Positions 40,341 to 47,794 of a DNA stretch of 61,650 nt are shown in pieces. The translations under genes and the position numbers were made by a program. The notes under the pieces are model-generated. The model was not told the origin of the DNA, did no database searches, and saw nothing but the letters and a program-made list of their open reading frames with translations. Position 1 is the first letter of the stretch. Every line of letters starts with the position of its first letter. The DNA comes from a virus: positions 1 through 61,650 of IMG/VR virus record IMGVR_UViG_3300047476_000161; one strand, given 5' to 3'.

Positions 40341-42701
40341 TTAACTTAGTGCGCCTGTGTTAACAATACGGATTGGAATGTAGATGAATTCAGCCGCTTT
40401 AACTGGCTCAATCGCTACGTCGATCCATAGTTCGTTAGCATCAATACGTGCAGGTGTGTTGTTTGTTTCATCGCAAACTACAACGAAGTCATATACACCG
40501 CGCTTCTGCATAATGTCGCCTAAGAAGCGATCGAATAGTGCCTTAACGTTGCTACGTGTGTTTAGATCGTTTGGTTCAAAGATGAACGGACGAGCTAACG
40601 GATCAAATTGTTCACGTAAGTAAGCAATTAAACGAGCTACGTTTACACGGTCTAGTGCACTAGCGATTGGGCTTAGTGTCTTCTGACCCCATACAACTAG
40701 GCCCTGGCCTGGGAAGTTAACTAGTGGGTTAACCTTGTTAGCGTATAGTGTGTCACGTTGACCTGCATTTAGTGCTAGAGGTTGGAATTCACCTTCTGCT
40801 GTTACATAACCAAAGTTAGTTGCGTTAGTTACAACACCGCGAGTTAAACCAGCCGGAGCAAACCAAGGATAGCTTACGTTGTCGTTATATGCGTATGTAC
40901 GTAGAACTACGTGACTTGCAGGAGCAACTACATCTGTACCATCTAGGTTAGTAGTTAGTACGCTTGGGTAGTATACTGCTGCTTCGCTTGACTTAGTTAC
41001 TAAACCATCTTCGCCGTTTGAACCTGCGTTAACGCCAGTTACCCAGTCAATTAAACCTTGTGCATCTGGTGCGAGGCGTACTGGTGTATCCACAATAACG
41101 AACGCTGTTTCTTTACGGTCAACGTTTAGAGTTAGCATTTCGTCTGCTAGTTCTGGATAACCAGGAGCAGCGATTAAGCTGAACTTGATTGTTTCTTCGC
41201 GTAGACGATCGCTAGCTGCTACTGCTGCTTGCATAGCTGTAACAATAACTTGACGTACTGCTTTACGGCCTGCGTACATTGCGCCTGCTTTAGGGCCGCT
41301 AGTGTAGTTGCCGCTGATTGTGTGCCATAGGCCGTCTGCTGCGCTGTACTGCTTAACGTTGTATGTGCTTACCATACTGTTCCATAGTAGCATACCATCT
41401 GGGTGTACTAAAGGATCAGGAGTATCAATTTCGTCCCAAGGTGTAGCACCGCCCGCATTGCTTGAATCGCCTGCTGTTGCTGTTAGGTCAGCAAATACCA
41501 CACCGTTTGGAGTTGTTTGGTCTGCTGTGTTGCGTAGGACCCACTCGCTACCGCTGTAACGCTTGATAACTGGATAGTTATCTAGGTCGTTTGTATCAAC
41601 CCAAATATCGCCAACTGTTGCAGTGTCAGGTTGTTCGGTGTCGATTGTAACTTGGCCAGTAACTGGCATCCACTTGCCGTTGTTCTTGTAATAAATGTCT
41701 GCTACTAGTTCAGTGTTGTACCATAGTGCGCCATCTGGAGTTGCGCCAACTGGTGCTACTGCTGCTGCATCATAGCTTAATACGCTCCACATAGAACCGT
41801 CGAAACGACGTAGAACGAAGTTAGCTGTGTTAGCTGTAAACTTAGCATATACATCACCTGCGCTTAGTGTTGCGCCAAATGCGCCTTCTGCTGCTGCGTC
41901 GCTGTCAAATGCAGCTACGTTTAATTGTACCCACTGGCCTGCACTTGCACTGTACTTCTTAACAACTGGGGCAAAGCCGCTGTTAGGAGTTGTTGTCTTA
42001 AACCATACATCGCCTGCGTTTGCTGGGCTTGGATAGTTATAGTGAGGTTGTGCAAATACTGTCTTGCTTAGGCTTGCGCTTGTAACTGGAACCCAGTTAC
42101 CTACTACTTTCTTGAAGTATGTATTGTTTGTTGTTAGTGTAACAACTGCATAGTCACCGTTTGAACCGATTGAACTTAGTGGGATGTTCATTGCATCTAC
42201 TTGAGCAGAATCGCTAACTACTGTAACTGCTTTCTGTACCCAAGTTGTGCCGTCTGCTTCAAATAGACCGAATACTGTGCTAGCTGTATCTAACCAGTGT
42301 TGACCATTTGCTGGAGCGCCTGCTGGAGCTGTTGCACGTGCTTCTAGTGCTGCTAAGTCGATATCTGCACGAATTACGTATGCACGATTTGCTAGGCCTA
42401 AGAAGCTGTGTGCTGCTAATAGACCATATTCGTTTAATTCGTCACCGTGTTGTGGTGTACCGTTTAATGTTTTGAAAACCGGAGCGCCGAATAGCTGTGC
42501 TAGCTCACGCTGACTTGTTAATAAAACTGGCTTGCCCGCTGTTGCCTTTGTTGTATAGCCTGCAATGCTTGTGCCGCCAGGAACTGTTTTGTCCTGTGCT
42601 GTTGCAAGAATAACTAAAGGTACAGTACCGTTGCCGCCTGATGCGTATGCGCTTTCGTCAACTACGCTGACTGCTACGCCTGGACTTACTAATGTTGGCA
42701 T
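40341..42701 (-). CDS. 18: tail sheath protein (gp18-like) with repeated surface modules
   Basis: A 786-residue contractile-sheath subunit. The N-terminus (PGVAVSVVDES) and the C-terminal core (LIAYLREQFDPLARPFIFEPND, GVYDFVVVCDETNN, VEPVKAAEFIYIPIRI) match the gp18 core. Between about residues 130 and 465 lie about seven copies of a module of the form GD(x)W...(V/I)K(R/K)Y...G(x)WV, such as GDIWVDTNDLDNYPVIKRY. T4 gp18 has 659 residues, so the extra mass is these insertions. Surface decoration is inferred. Confidence 0.93.
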   Translation of the reverse strand: MPTLVSPGVAVSVVDESAYASGGNGTVPLVILATAQDKTVPGGTSIAGYTTKATAGKPVLLTSQRELAQLFGAPVFKTLNGTPQHGDELNEYGLLAAHSFLGLANRAYVIRADIDLAALEARATAPAGAPANGQHWLDTASTVFGLFEADGTTWVQKAVTVVSDSAQVDAMNIPLSSIGSNGDYAVVTLTTNNTYFKKVVGNWVPVTSASLSKTVFAQPHYNYPSPANAGDVWFKTTTPNSGFAPVVKKYSASAGQWVQLNVAAFDSDAAAEGAFGATLSAGDVYAKFTANTANFVLRRFDGSMWSVLSYDAAAVAPVGATPDGALWYNTELVADIYYKNNGKWMPVTGQVTIDTEQPDTATVGDIWVDTNDLDNYPVIKRYSGSEWVLRNTADQTTPNGVVFADLTATAGDSSNAGGATPWDEIDTPDPLVHPDGMLLWNSMVSTYNVKQYSAADGLWHTISGNYTSGPKAGAMYAGRKAVRQVIVTAMQAAVAASDRLREETIKFSLIAAPGYPELADEMLTLNVDRKETAFVIVDTPVRLAPDAQGLIDWVTGVNAGSNGEDGLVTKSSEAAVYYPSVLTTNLDGTDVVAPASHVVLRTYAYNDNVSYPWFAPAGLTRGVVTNATNFGYVTAEGEFQPLALNAGQRDTLYANKVNPLVNFPGQGLVVWGQKTLSPIASALDRVNVARLIAYLREQFDPLARPFIFEPNDLNTRSNVKALFDRFLGDIMQKRGVYDFVVVCDETNNTPARIDANELWIDVAIEPVKAAEFIYIPIRIVNTGALS

Positions 42702-42748
42702 TGTTTTTTCCTTATTCTGAACCGACTGTCTCTATTCGGTGTTGAAAA

Positions 42749-42756
42749 TATTTATC
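42749..42756 (-). promoter_or_regulatory. T4-type late promoter GATAAATA
   Basis: GATAAATA on the minus strand about 48 bases before the gp18 ATG. A second late-like CTAAATAG at 42792-42799 is upstream of a terminator and probably unused for gp18. Confidence 0.6.
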
Positions 42757-42765
42757 GGTAGATAA

Positions 42766-42790
42766 GGAAAACCGGGCTGATTAGCCCGGT
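42766..42790 (-). terminator. intrinsic terminator
   Basis: An eight-bp stem ACCGGGCT / AGCCCGGT with a 4-base loop and TTTTCC after it on the minus strand, ending the gp1 transcript before gp18. Confidence 0.85.
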
Positions 42791-42832
42791 GCTATTTAGC
42801 AAAAACTTTAAAAAAGTTAAAACGCCTGCATC

Positions 42833-43459
42833 TTACACTGTTTCGGCTGTAACTAGCATCTCAATGTTTTCGTATAAGTCCTCAATTGAACTGTCGTTGT
42901 CTAAAACACAATCAAACTTTGAACCTACCCAGCTATATTCACTTGCGTGAACTTCAGGAAAAGCAGTTGCCATATGATTAAAGCCCGTTATATTAGACTC
43001 TGCTGCTACATCAAACCACTCGGGATCAGGACCTCGTTTAATGCGAATTACTTTGCCGCCTTGGTTACGAATAGCTTTGATTTCGTTAGGGAATCGAACA
43101 TCACTAATAACAATGTTATCTTGTGTTTTGCGGATCTTGTTTTCTAGACTAGCAATCCAGATATCATCGTGGAAGTTCATTCTGCATACTTCAGTGCCCC
43201 ATTGCTGTAAGACCCAGCGTGGAGTAATATCCATACCTAGTCGCTCACTCCACCAATCATCACGTTCTTCTCGCCAAGCCCTAGCTTGCTTGGTTTTGCC
43301 TTCTAGTAGCACACGGTCCCAGCCGAATACGGCTGCTACTGCGTCCTTAAGAGTTCCTGCAAAGCTATCTCGTCTAAAGCCGTGAAAGTTAACCAAATAA
43401 TCTGCGGCTGTATCTTTGCCGCTACCTATCAACCCTACAAAACCAATTACTTGTGGCAT
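42833..43459 (-). CDS. 1: deoxynucleoside monophosphate kinase (gp1-like)
   Basis: A 208-residue P-loop kinase with GLIGSGKDTAADYL (Walker A at about residues 9-16), the SDVRFPNEI NMP-binding motif and a lid-like basic segment. In T4, gp1 makes dNDPs (including hydroxymethyl-dCMP) for reductase-independent supply. It sits two bases from the desaturase gene. Confidence 0.88.
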   Translation of the reverse strand: MPQVIGFVGLIGSGKDTAADYLVNFHGFRRDSFAGTLKDAVAAVFGWDRVLLEGKTKQARAWREERDDWWSERLGMDITPRWVLQQWGTEVCRMNFHDDIWIASLENKIRKTQDNIVISDVRFPNEIKAIRNQGGKVIRIKRGPDPEWFDVAAESNITGFNHMATAFPEVHASEYSWVGSKFDCVLDNDSSIEDLYENIEMLVTAETV

Positions 43460-43460
43460 T

Positions 43461-44174
43461 TTATTTCCTTATGAGTTTAATAATCCAGTACCCTGTGTCT
43501 AGTTGGTACCAGGCTTTTGAAAAATTAACACTGTATGACTCGTGGTGATTTTTATGTAAGCAGCTACCGCCAAATACAGGACTCAGCAATGCAGAGTTAT
43601 AAACCTTTCCTGTAGGTGAATGGAACAAACAATTCAAGCTAGTTTCCATTAAAAATACAGTGAACATAGCTAGTGCAATACTTGCACACACTATAGGGCT
43701 CAAAAAATAAGCAATTACTAGAGTTACATACGGTAGTATAAAAGATAATTTTTCTAGTGTCAACGTAACATTGTCCTTATACAAGTCTTTAACGCTGGCT
43801 AACATTTTAGGCGTAACATCAAATGTATAGACCCAAGAATATGCAGAATGGATGAATCCGTGCTTGGGACTGTGCGGATCTAAATCAGTATCACTGTGCT
43901 TGTGATGCTGCCTATGCACTAGGCTCCAGCTAATAGGGCCGCCGATTATTGCTAATGTGCCCAAATATCCCATAATAATTTTCAACGGCACACTTGTCTT
44001 GAAGCCATTATGGGAAAAGTATCTGTGGAAGCCTACACTAATTCCTACAGTCTGGATTAAAAATACGCTAACTAAGAAAGTAGCCAAGTCGATGCCAAGC
44101 ATATATGCACTTACTATAGCAAATATGCTAATAGGTGCGTGAACTGCTAGTGCATAGACTGCTGATATTCTCAC
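43461..44174 (-). CDS. membrane fatty-acid desaturase
   Basis: A 237-residue di-iron membrane desaturase. The three His boxes are visible: HRYFSH, HRQHHKHSD and HKNHHES, with hydrophobic segments between them. Family enzymes introduce double bonds into acyl chains using ferredoxin or cytochrome b5. The likely start is a GTG at 44174 overlapping the previous stop (TCGTGAG) with GAGGAA upstream. Desaturases are known in cyanophages. It is probably a metabolic gene acting on host lipids. Confidence 0.85.
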   Translation of the reverse strand: MRISAVYALAVHAPISIFAIVSAYMLGIDLATFLVSVFLIQTVGISVGFHRYFSHNGFKTSVPLKIIMGYLGTLAIIGGPISWSLVHRQHHKHSDTDLDPHSPKHGFIHSAYSWVYTFDVTPKMLASVKDLYKDNVTLTLEKLSFILPYVTLVIAYFLSPIVCASIALAMFTVFLMETSLNCLFHSPTGKVYNSALLSPVFGGSCLHKNHHESYSVNFSKAWYQLDTGYWIIKLIRK

Positions 44175-44662
44175 GAGAACTGTTCCTCTAACCAAGGCTT
44201 GCAAGCTGTCCAACTACGGTACACGTGAGCTCGACCTTTTGCATTAATCCATTCTTCGCAGTTGACTGTCCTGTCGTCGATTAGAATGTCGCCGGGGCGG
44301 CAGTGCATCCACTTTTGGTTACTGAACGGTCCGATGAATACAGGAATATCAGGGAAGTGTTGCTGTCCCCAGAGTACTTTATCTTGTACTGCCCAGGGCA
44401 TATCATTTTTGTGCGGGATAGCAGTCAAGAAGTAAAGCCCGTCTATCTTCTCATCACGGAGCAAGGCACGACAATAGTTAACTAACTCTAGTGCACCTTC
44501 TTTTAACGGAAGTTTGCTGTACATCCTAGGGTCGTCTTTAAGTCTACGCCAGGTAGTGTCCGGCAAGATCTCGCCCTCTTTCCAGTTTGGTTCTCTAAGG
44601 TATGCTCTGGCATATCCCATCCAATCTGCAATTACGTCGTCAATGTCTAAGTATATTTTCAT
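44171..44662 (-). CDS. HAD-family 5'-nucleotidase-like protein (163 aa)
   Basis: DIDDVIADW at the N-terminus is the HAD catalytic Asp-x-Asp motif of deoxy-5'-nucleotidases, LYFLTAIPHK supplies the motif-II Thr, and ILIDDRTVN the C-terminal acidic motif. It likely dephosphorylates dNMPs or balances the nucleotide pool. The ATG at 44662 is preferred over one at 44680. Its Shine-Dalgarno (AGGG) is in the preceding terminator stem. It overlaps the desaturase start by four bases. Confidence 0.8.
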   Translation of the reverse strand: MKIYLDIDDVIADWMGYARAYLREPNWKEGEILPDTTWRRLKDDPRMYSKLPLKEGALELVNYCRALLRDEKIDGLYFLTAIPHKNDMPWAVQDKVLWGQQHFPDIPVFIGPFSNQKWMHCRPGDILIDDRTVNCEEWINAKGRAHVYRSWTACKPWLEEQFS

Positions 44663-44696
44663 AAAAAAAGCCCTATGCACTAATTTAGCATAGGGC
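44663..44696 (-). terminator. intrinsic terminator upstream of the nucleotidase gene
   Basis: A nine-bp stem GCCCTATGC / GCATAGGGC with a nine-base loop and a run of seven T on the minus strand. It ends the gp13 transcript, and its 3' arm also supplies the AGGG that serves the next ATG. Confidence 0.85.
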
Positions 44697-44717
44697 CCAG
44701 TTAAAAGTCAATCGGAA

Positions 44718-45455
44718 TTAACCTATAACAAAGGTATAGCCTGTACCACCTTCGATATAGTTCTTTAATTCTTCTTCTAGCTTTTCAATGTCTGCGTTTG
44801 CTTCTTGTATCAAGTTAGCACCGTTTAGCTGTGCACCGCCGCTAGGGCCTGCAATTTGGCTAAACTTGCTACGTGCTTGTCCAAGAATTAATTTAGCTTG
44901 CGCTAGTGCATATGCCCTAATCCAAGGACCTGCATAAGTGTCCTCGATAAGGCTGTTGTCAGGACGGATCATATAAACGTGCATAATAACACTGTCCTCT
45001 GCACGAACGTTCCTGTGTATAGTTAGCTTGCGGCTTTGTGGTAGCCAAGTAAATTGTACGTGTGCGCCAAACATTTTACCTAGTGTTTCGCGGTAACTAC
45101 TGTACAATTCAAATGTTAGTAAGCCGCCCATTTTGTGGCTTTGTAGCAAGTAGGTGTTTAAGAAGCCTGCTTCGAACGGTTCAATGTCTTGGCCAGCACT
45201 AGCAATACCGCCCGCTACACGACGATACAATACTCTAACTTCTTGTATCTCTTTTGGTAGTTGGTATTCGCTTTGTCCTTCTATTAGATTTAGAACAACG
45301 AACGCCTCTTCCACACTTCTAGAACTACGCTGTCTAATCTTGCCTAACGCAATATCAATAGCCTGGTTATAATCTTCGGGGTCTAACTCAACGTCGACCA
45401 TACTTGCGCCTAGTGAGCGCTCGATGCTTTTAATTAAATCGTCTCTAGCTGCCAT
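44718..45455 (-). CDS. 13: neck protein (gp13-like)
   Basis: A 245-residue protein with the pattern of T4-like gp13: N-terminal DLIKSIERSLGASMVDVELDPEDYNQAIDIAL, LPKEIQEVRVLYRR, and the C-terminal GPWIRAYALAQAKLILGQ and IEKLEEELKNYI segments. Gp13 caps the head before tail joining. T4's has 309 residues. A perfect late promoter (45475-45482) precedes it and a terminator follows. Confidence 0.7.
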   Translation of the reverse strand: MAARDDLIKSIERSLGASMVDVELDPEDYNQAIDIALGKIRQRSSRSVEEAFVVLNLIEGQSEYQLPKEIQEVRVLYRRVAGGIASAGQDIEPFEAGFLNTYLLQSHKMGGLLTFELYSSYRETLGKMFGAHVQFTWLPQSRKLTIHRNVRAEDSVIMHVYMIRPDNSLIEDTYAGPWIRAYALAQAKLILGQARSKFSQIAGPSGGAQLNGANLIQEANADIEKLEEELKNYIEGGTGYTFVIG

Positions 45456-45474
45456 AACAGTTTCCTAATAACTG

Positions 45475-45482
45475 TATTTATA
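45475..45482 (-). promoter_or_regulatory. T4-type late promoter, perfect TATAAATA
   Basis: Exact TATAAATA on the minus strand, 19 bases before the gp13 ATG at 45455. Confidence 0.8.
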
Positions 45483-45503
45483 GCAACTAGAGACCTAGTC
45501 TGC

Positions 45504-46643
45504 TTACTTGACTACTTTAACAATTAGAGTGTCTTCGTTCAAGCGGCCTGTTAGCTTGACTTCTACTGCATTGATCCCGTCCATAAACTTACGGATTTGG
45601 ATCTTGCCCGCAGTTAGCAGAGCTTTTAGCTGTTCTGCTGGCTTACGCAGAGTCTTAGCAACACTCTTAGCTTCGTCAAATCCAGTCAGGCTAGTACCTT
45701 TAACACCAATCGGACCCAAGGTAGCATCTGCAATATACTTGCCTAGCTTGCGTGTTTTAGTGTTGAACACCCACACTTCTGTTGCTCCGATCATTTGTGC
45801 AGGGTTAACGCTAGTAACCTGCAGGCCTGTATCCGCCTTCATATACTTGACCTTGGACACAATCTTCTCGACACTCTTAGCCTTAGCTTTGCGTGGCTTC
45901 TTAACTGCCTTCTTAGTAGTAACATAGCTTTGGCAATCTGCAACTACGGACTCAAAGAACTTGATTACAGCCTTGAGCTTAACTTTACTAAAGTTAGAGT
46001 ACGCTTCCTTGAGTTCTTTGTCATCGGTGTTTTGCACTTCAGTGAACTCGGCAATACGCTTGTTAGCAAAGTCAACAATCTTGCCCACTTGTGCCTGCGG
46101 CGTGTTGCGTTCTTTGAGCAGTGCAAAGGCATTGGCTTTAACGTTAGTGTCTGCTACAAAATCGTCAAAGCGGCCTTCTAGTTCGCCTAGCGTTTCAGCA
46201 GTCTTCTCACGCAAGAAATCCTGGATCGTAGGCTTTTGCACTACTTGTTCCGGAGTCTTAATCTTAGGCTCAGTGTCGGCAACAATGGAGGCTTCGGCCT
46301 CACGAATCGCTTTTGCTAGCTTTTTCATTTCGCGATAAGAAGCAGGATACCCCATAGTAATCATACGAGCTAGCCAGCCGTAAGTAGAGGAGATGTCTAG
46401 CTTCTTTTGACTCTTAAACTTCTTAGCAAGGTCTCGGCGCTTGGGCTTAGAGTTAAGCCAGTATACGATAAACTCTTGCGCCTTATCTGCTCCGTACAGA
46501 TAATTATACCAGTTAAAGGCTCGCATTGCATCTACTTGGCCGTAAGTGTTACCTTGAACCCAGACTGGTTCATCACCTGTAAATTTAGCGTCTGAGCCGC
46601 GGTTGATAATTTGACCTTCTACTGATGCTTTACGAGTTGCCAT
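45504..46643 (-). CDS. conserved phage protein (379 aa), early expressed
   Basis: A basic protein with a Lys-rich middle (KKAVKKPRKAKAKS) and two helical, mixed domains; the first (AFNWYNYLYGADKAQEFIVYW) is Trp/Tyr-rich. I associate this type with phages of several lineages but know no function. A good sigma70-like promoter (46669-46698) indicates early expression, unlike its late structural neighbours. DNA or RNA binding is possible from the basic stretch. Confidence 0.7.
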   Translation of the reverse strand: MATRKASVEGQIINRGSDAKFTGDEPVWVQGNTYGQVDAMRAFNWYNYLYGADKAQEFIVYWLNSKPKRRDLAKKFKSQKKLDISSTYGWLARMITMGYPASYREMKKLAKAIREAEASIVADTEPKIKTPEQVVQKPTIQDFLREKTAETLGELEGRFDDFVADTNVKANAFALLKERNTPQAQVGKIVDFANKRIAEFTEVQNTDDKELKEAYSNFSKVKLKAVIKFFESVVADCQSYVTTKKAVKKPRKAKAKSVEKIVSKVKYMKADTGLQVTSVNPAQMIGATEVWVFNTKTRKLGKYIADATLGPIGVKGTSLTGFDEAKSVAKTLRKPAEQLKALLTAGKIQIRKFMDGINAVEVKLTGRLNEDTLIVKVVK

Positions 46644-46668
46644 ACTGTTTCCTTGCTATGAGTTTGCT

Positions 46669-46698
46669 ATTATATAGTCAATTAGGCAATAAAGTCAA
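46669..46698 (-). promoter_or_regulatory. sigma70-like early promoter
   Basis: TTGACT (46693-46698), an 18-bp spacer and TATAAT (46669-46674) on the minus strand, overlapping the 3' end of the small gene at 46682-46888. Confidence 0.75.
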
Positions 46699-46888
46699 AT
46701 AGGTAGCCATAAGAGCCATCGCGGCTCATTTGGACTTTGTTGCTGTAGTCTTTGTTCAGACGAGCAAGCACCTTCTTTGCTTCTGCTTCGGAGCAAATGA
46801 CACTCAACGTACCGCAGAAGAAGCTAGCGGCGTTGTCATTTTTAAGAATTTTTTCAACTTTGTTCAACACTACAGTTTCGAAACCCAT
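46682..46888 (-). CDS. small early hypothetical protein (68 aa)
   Basis: Starts MGFETVVLNKVEKIL with AGGAGAA upstream, and carries the SEAEAKKVLARLNKDY helix. The size and pattern are typical of small early phage proteins. Preceded by a conserved-spacer promoter at 46921-46949. Function unknown. Confidence 0.65.
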   Translation of the reverse strand: MGFETVVLNKVEKILKNDNAASFFCGTLSVICSEAEAKKVLARLNKDYSNKVQMSRDGSYGYLFDFIA

Positions 46889-46920
46889 TGCGTTCTCCTG
46901 TTTTGTTACGCTATGAATGT

Positions 46921-46949
46921 ATTATAGCACTTTTGGATTTATTGAGCAA
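46921..46949 (-). promoter_or_regulatory. sigma70-like early promoter, conserved-spacer family
   Basis: TTGCTC (46944-46949), spacer AATAAATCCAAAAGTGC and TATAAT (46921-46926). The spacer is identical to that at 47210-47238 and one base different from the one at 2209-2237. Confidence 0.85.
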
Positions 46950-46957
46950 ATTTTGAC

Positions 46958-47179
46958 TCATTCTTCAGGGAAGCCATAGCCGCCGCGGCAACTGCCGTCA
47001 TAGGGCTGGATAATAGTGTATACTTTAGTATTATCTTTTTTCCACTCGTCATAAGCAAAAGAATGTGCCCAGGCCAGGTTGTCGTGCTCAAACAACACTT
47101 TAGATTTGTCGTAGCTCCAAGGATCGCTTGCATCACTGCACTCAAACACTTGATAAAAGCTCTTGGGATAGTTGTTCAT
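46958..47179 (-). CDS. small early hypothetical protein (73 aa)
   Basis: Trp/Tyr-rich acidic protein (MNNYPKSFYQVFECSDASDP) with a Gly-rich end. An alternative frame at 46939-47145 was judged a shadow. The start is not strongly supported by a Shine-Dalgarno. It follows promoter 47210-47238. Function unknown. Confidence 0.6.
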   Translation of the reverse strand: MNNYPKSFYQVFECSDASDPWSYDKSKVLFEHDNLAWAHSFAYDEWKKDNTKVYTIIQPYDGSCRGGYGFPEE

Positions 47180-47209
47180 CTGATGCCCGTTGTTGCTTAC
47201 TATACTAGT

Positions 47210-47238
47210 ATTATAGCACTTTTGGATTTATTGAGCAA
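47210..47238 (-). promoter_or_regulatory. sigma70-like early promoter, conserved-spacer family
   Basis: TTGCTC (47233-47238), spacer AATAAATCCAAAAGTGC and TATAAT (47210-47215). It overlaps the last codons of the third oxygenase-like gene. Confidence 0.85.
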
Positions 47239-47749
47239 ATTTCGACAAGAAGTTGGCTTCGTTCAGACGAATGCTTACGCAAATCCTACACTGTGCAGAC
47301 ACATTAATAATCCTGTGCGGAGCAGATATATTAACTATAGCAGGCCCATTCCAGTATTTAGAATACTCTAGCTTGCATTCATCTTCTGTATATTCTATAA
47401 ATTTTCTATCTATTTTGTTATAAGACAATGTATCTGTTTTGTTTATTAAAGAAAACCATTCCATTACCCAGGTTTTAGATTTTCCTATTATCCAGTTAAT
47501 TGCATACAATCCATTATCTATCGAATCTCCGTCTGTATGTAATGCCATTTTTAATCCGGGAGGAGAAACAAATATCTGCACTTCCTTTACAGTTAACCCC
47601 AGGGCATTTATTCCATTTACTACAGGGAGGCTTAATACATTAACGGGTAAATTGATGATATCACGCTTAGTTCCGAATAGAATCTCAGGGTCGGTAGTGT
47701 CTATTAATGGGTAATTTCCCCAATCCTGTAATATCTTGTAAAAATACAT
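47228..47749 (-). CDS. HxD...H...R oxygenase-like protein C (173 aa)
   Basis: ALHTDGDS has the HxD pair, and APHRIINVSAQCRICVSIRL the second His and the Arg. The jelly-roll strand pattern is shared with the two genes near gp17, though the sequence is more diverged. A late-type CTAAATAC (47754-47761) lies four bases before the ATG, so it may be leaderless. Its substrate is unknown. Confidence 0.55.
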   Translation of the reverse strand: MYFYKILQDWGNYPLIDTTDPEILFGTKRDIINLPVNVLSLPVVNGINALGLTVKEVQIFVSPPGLKMALHTDGDSIDNGLYAINWIIGKSKTWVMEWFSLINKTDTLSYNKIDRKFIEYTEDECKLEYSKYWNGPAIVNISAPHRIINVSAQCRICVSIRLNEANFLSKFAQ

Positions 47750-47753
47750 AGCC

Positions 47754-47773
47754 GTATTTAGTAAGGTAAATAC
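47754..47773. promoter_or_regulatory. divergent late promoters
   Basis: Minus strand CTAAATAC (47754-47761) faces the oxygenase-like gene; plus strand GTAAATAC (47766-47773) faces gp14 (ATG 47795, AAGGA Shine-Dalgarno). Confidence 0.55.
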
Positions 47774-47794
47774 ACTATAAAAAGGATTATTCTT

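Noticed and set aside
42792-42799. CTAAATAG as the tail-sheath late promoter
   Set aside because: It lies upstream of an intrinsic terminator and so would not reach gp18; the GATAAATA at 42749 is better placed.
46939-47145. Second minus-strand open frame of 68 codons overlapping 46958-47179
   Set aside because: The alternative frame (46958-47179) has the coherent aromatic/acidic protein sequence; the 68-codon frame has no supported start.
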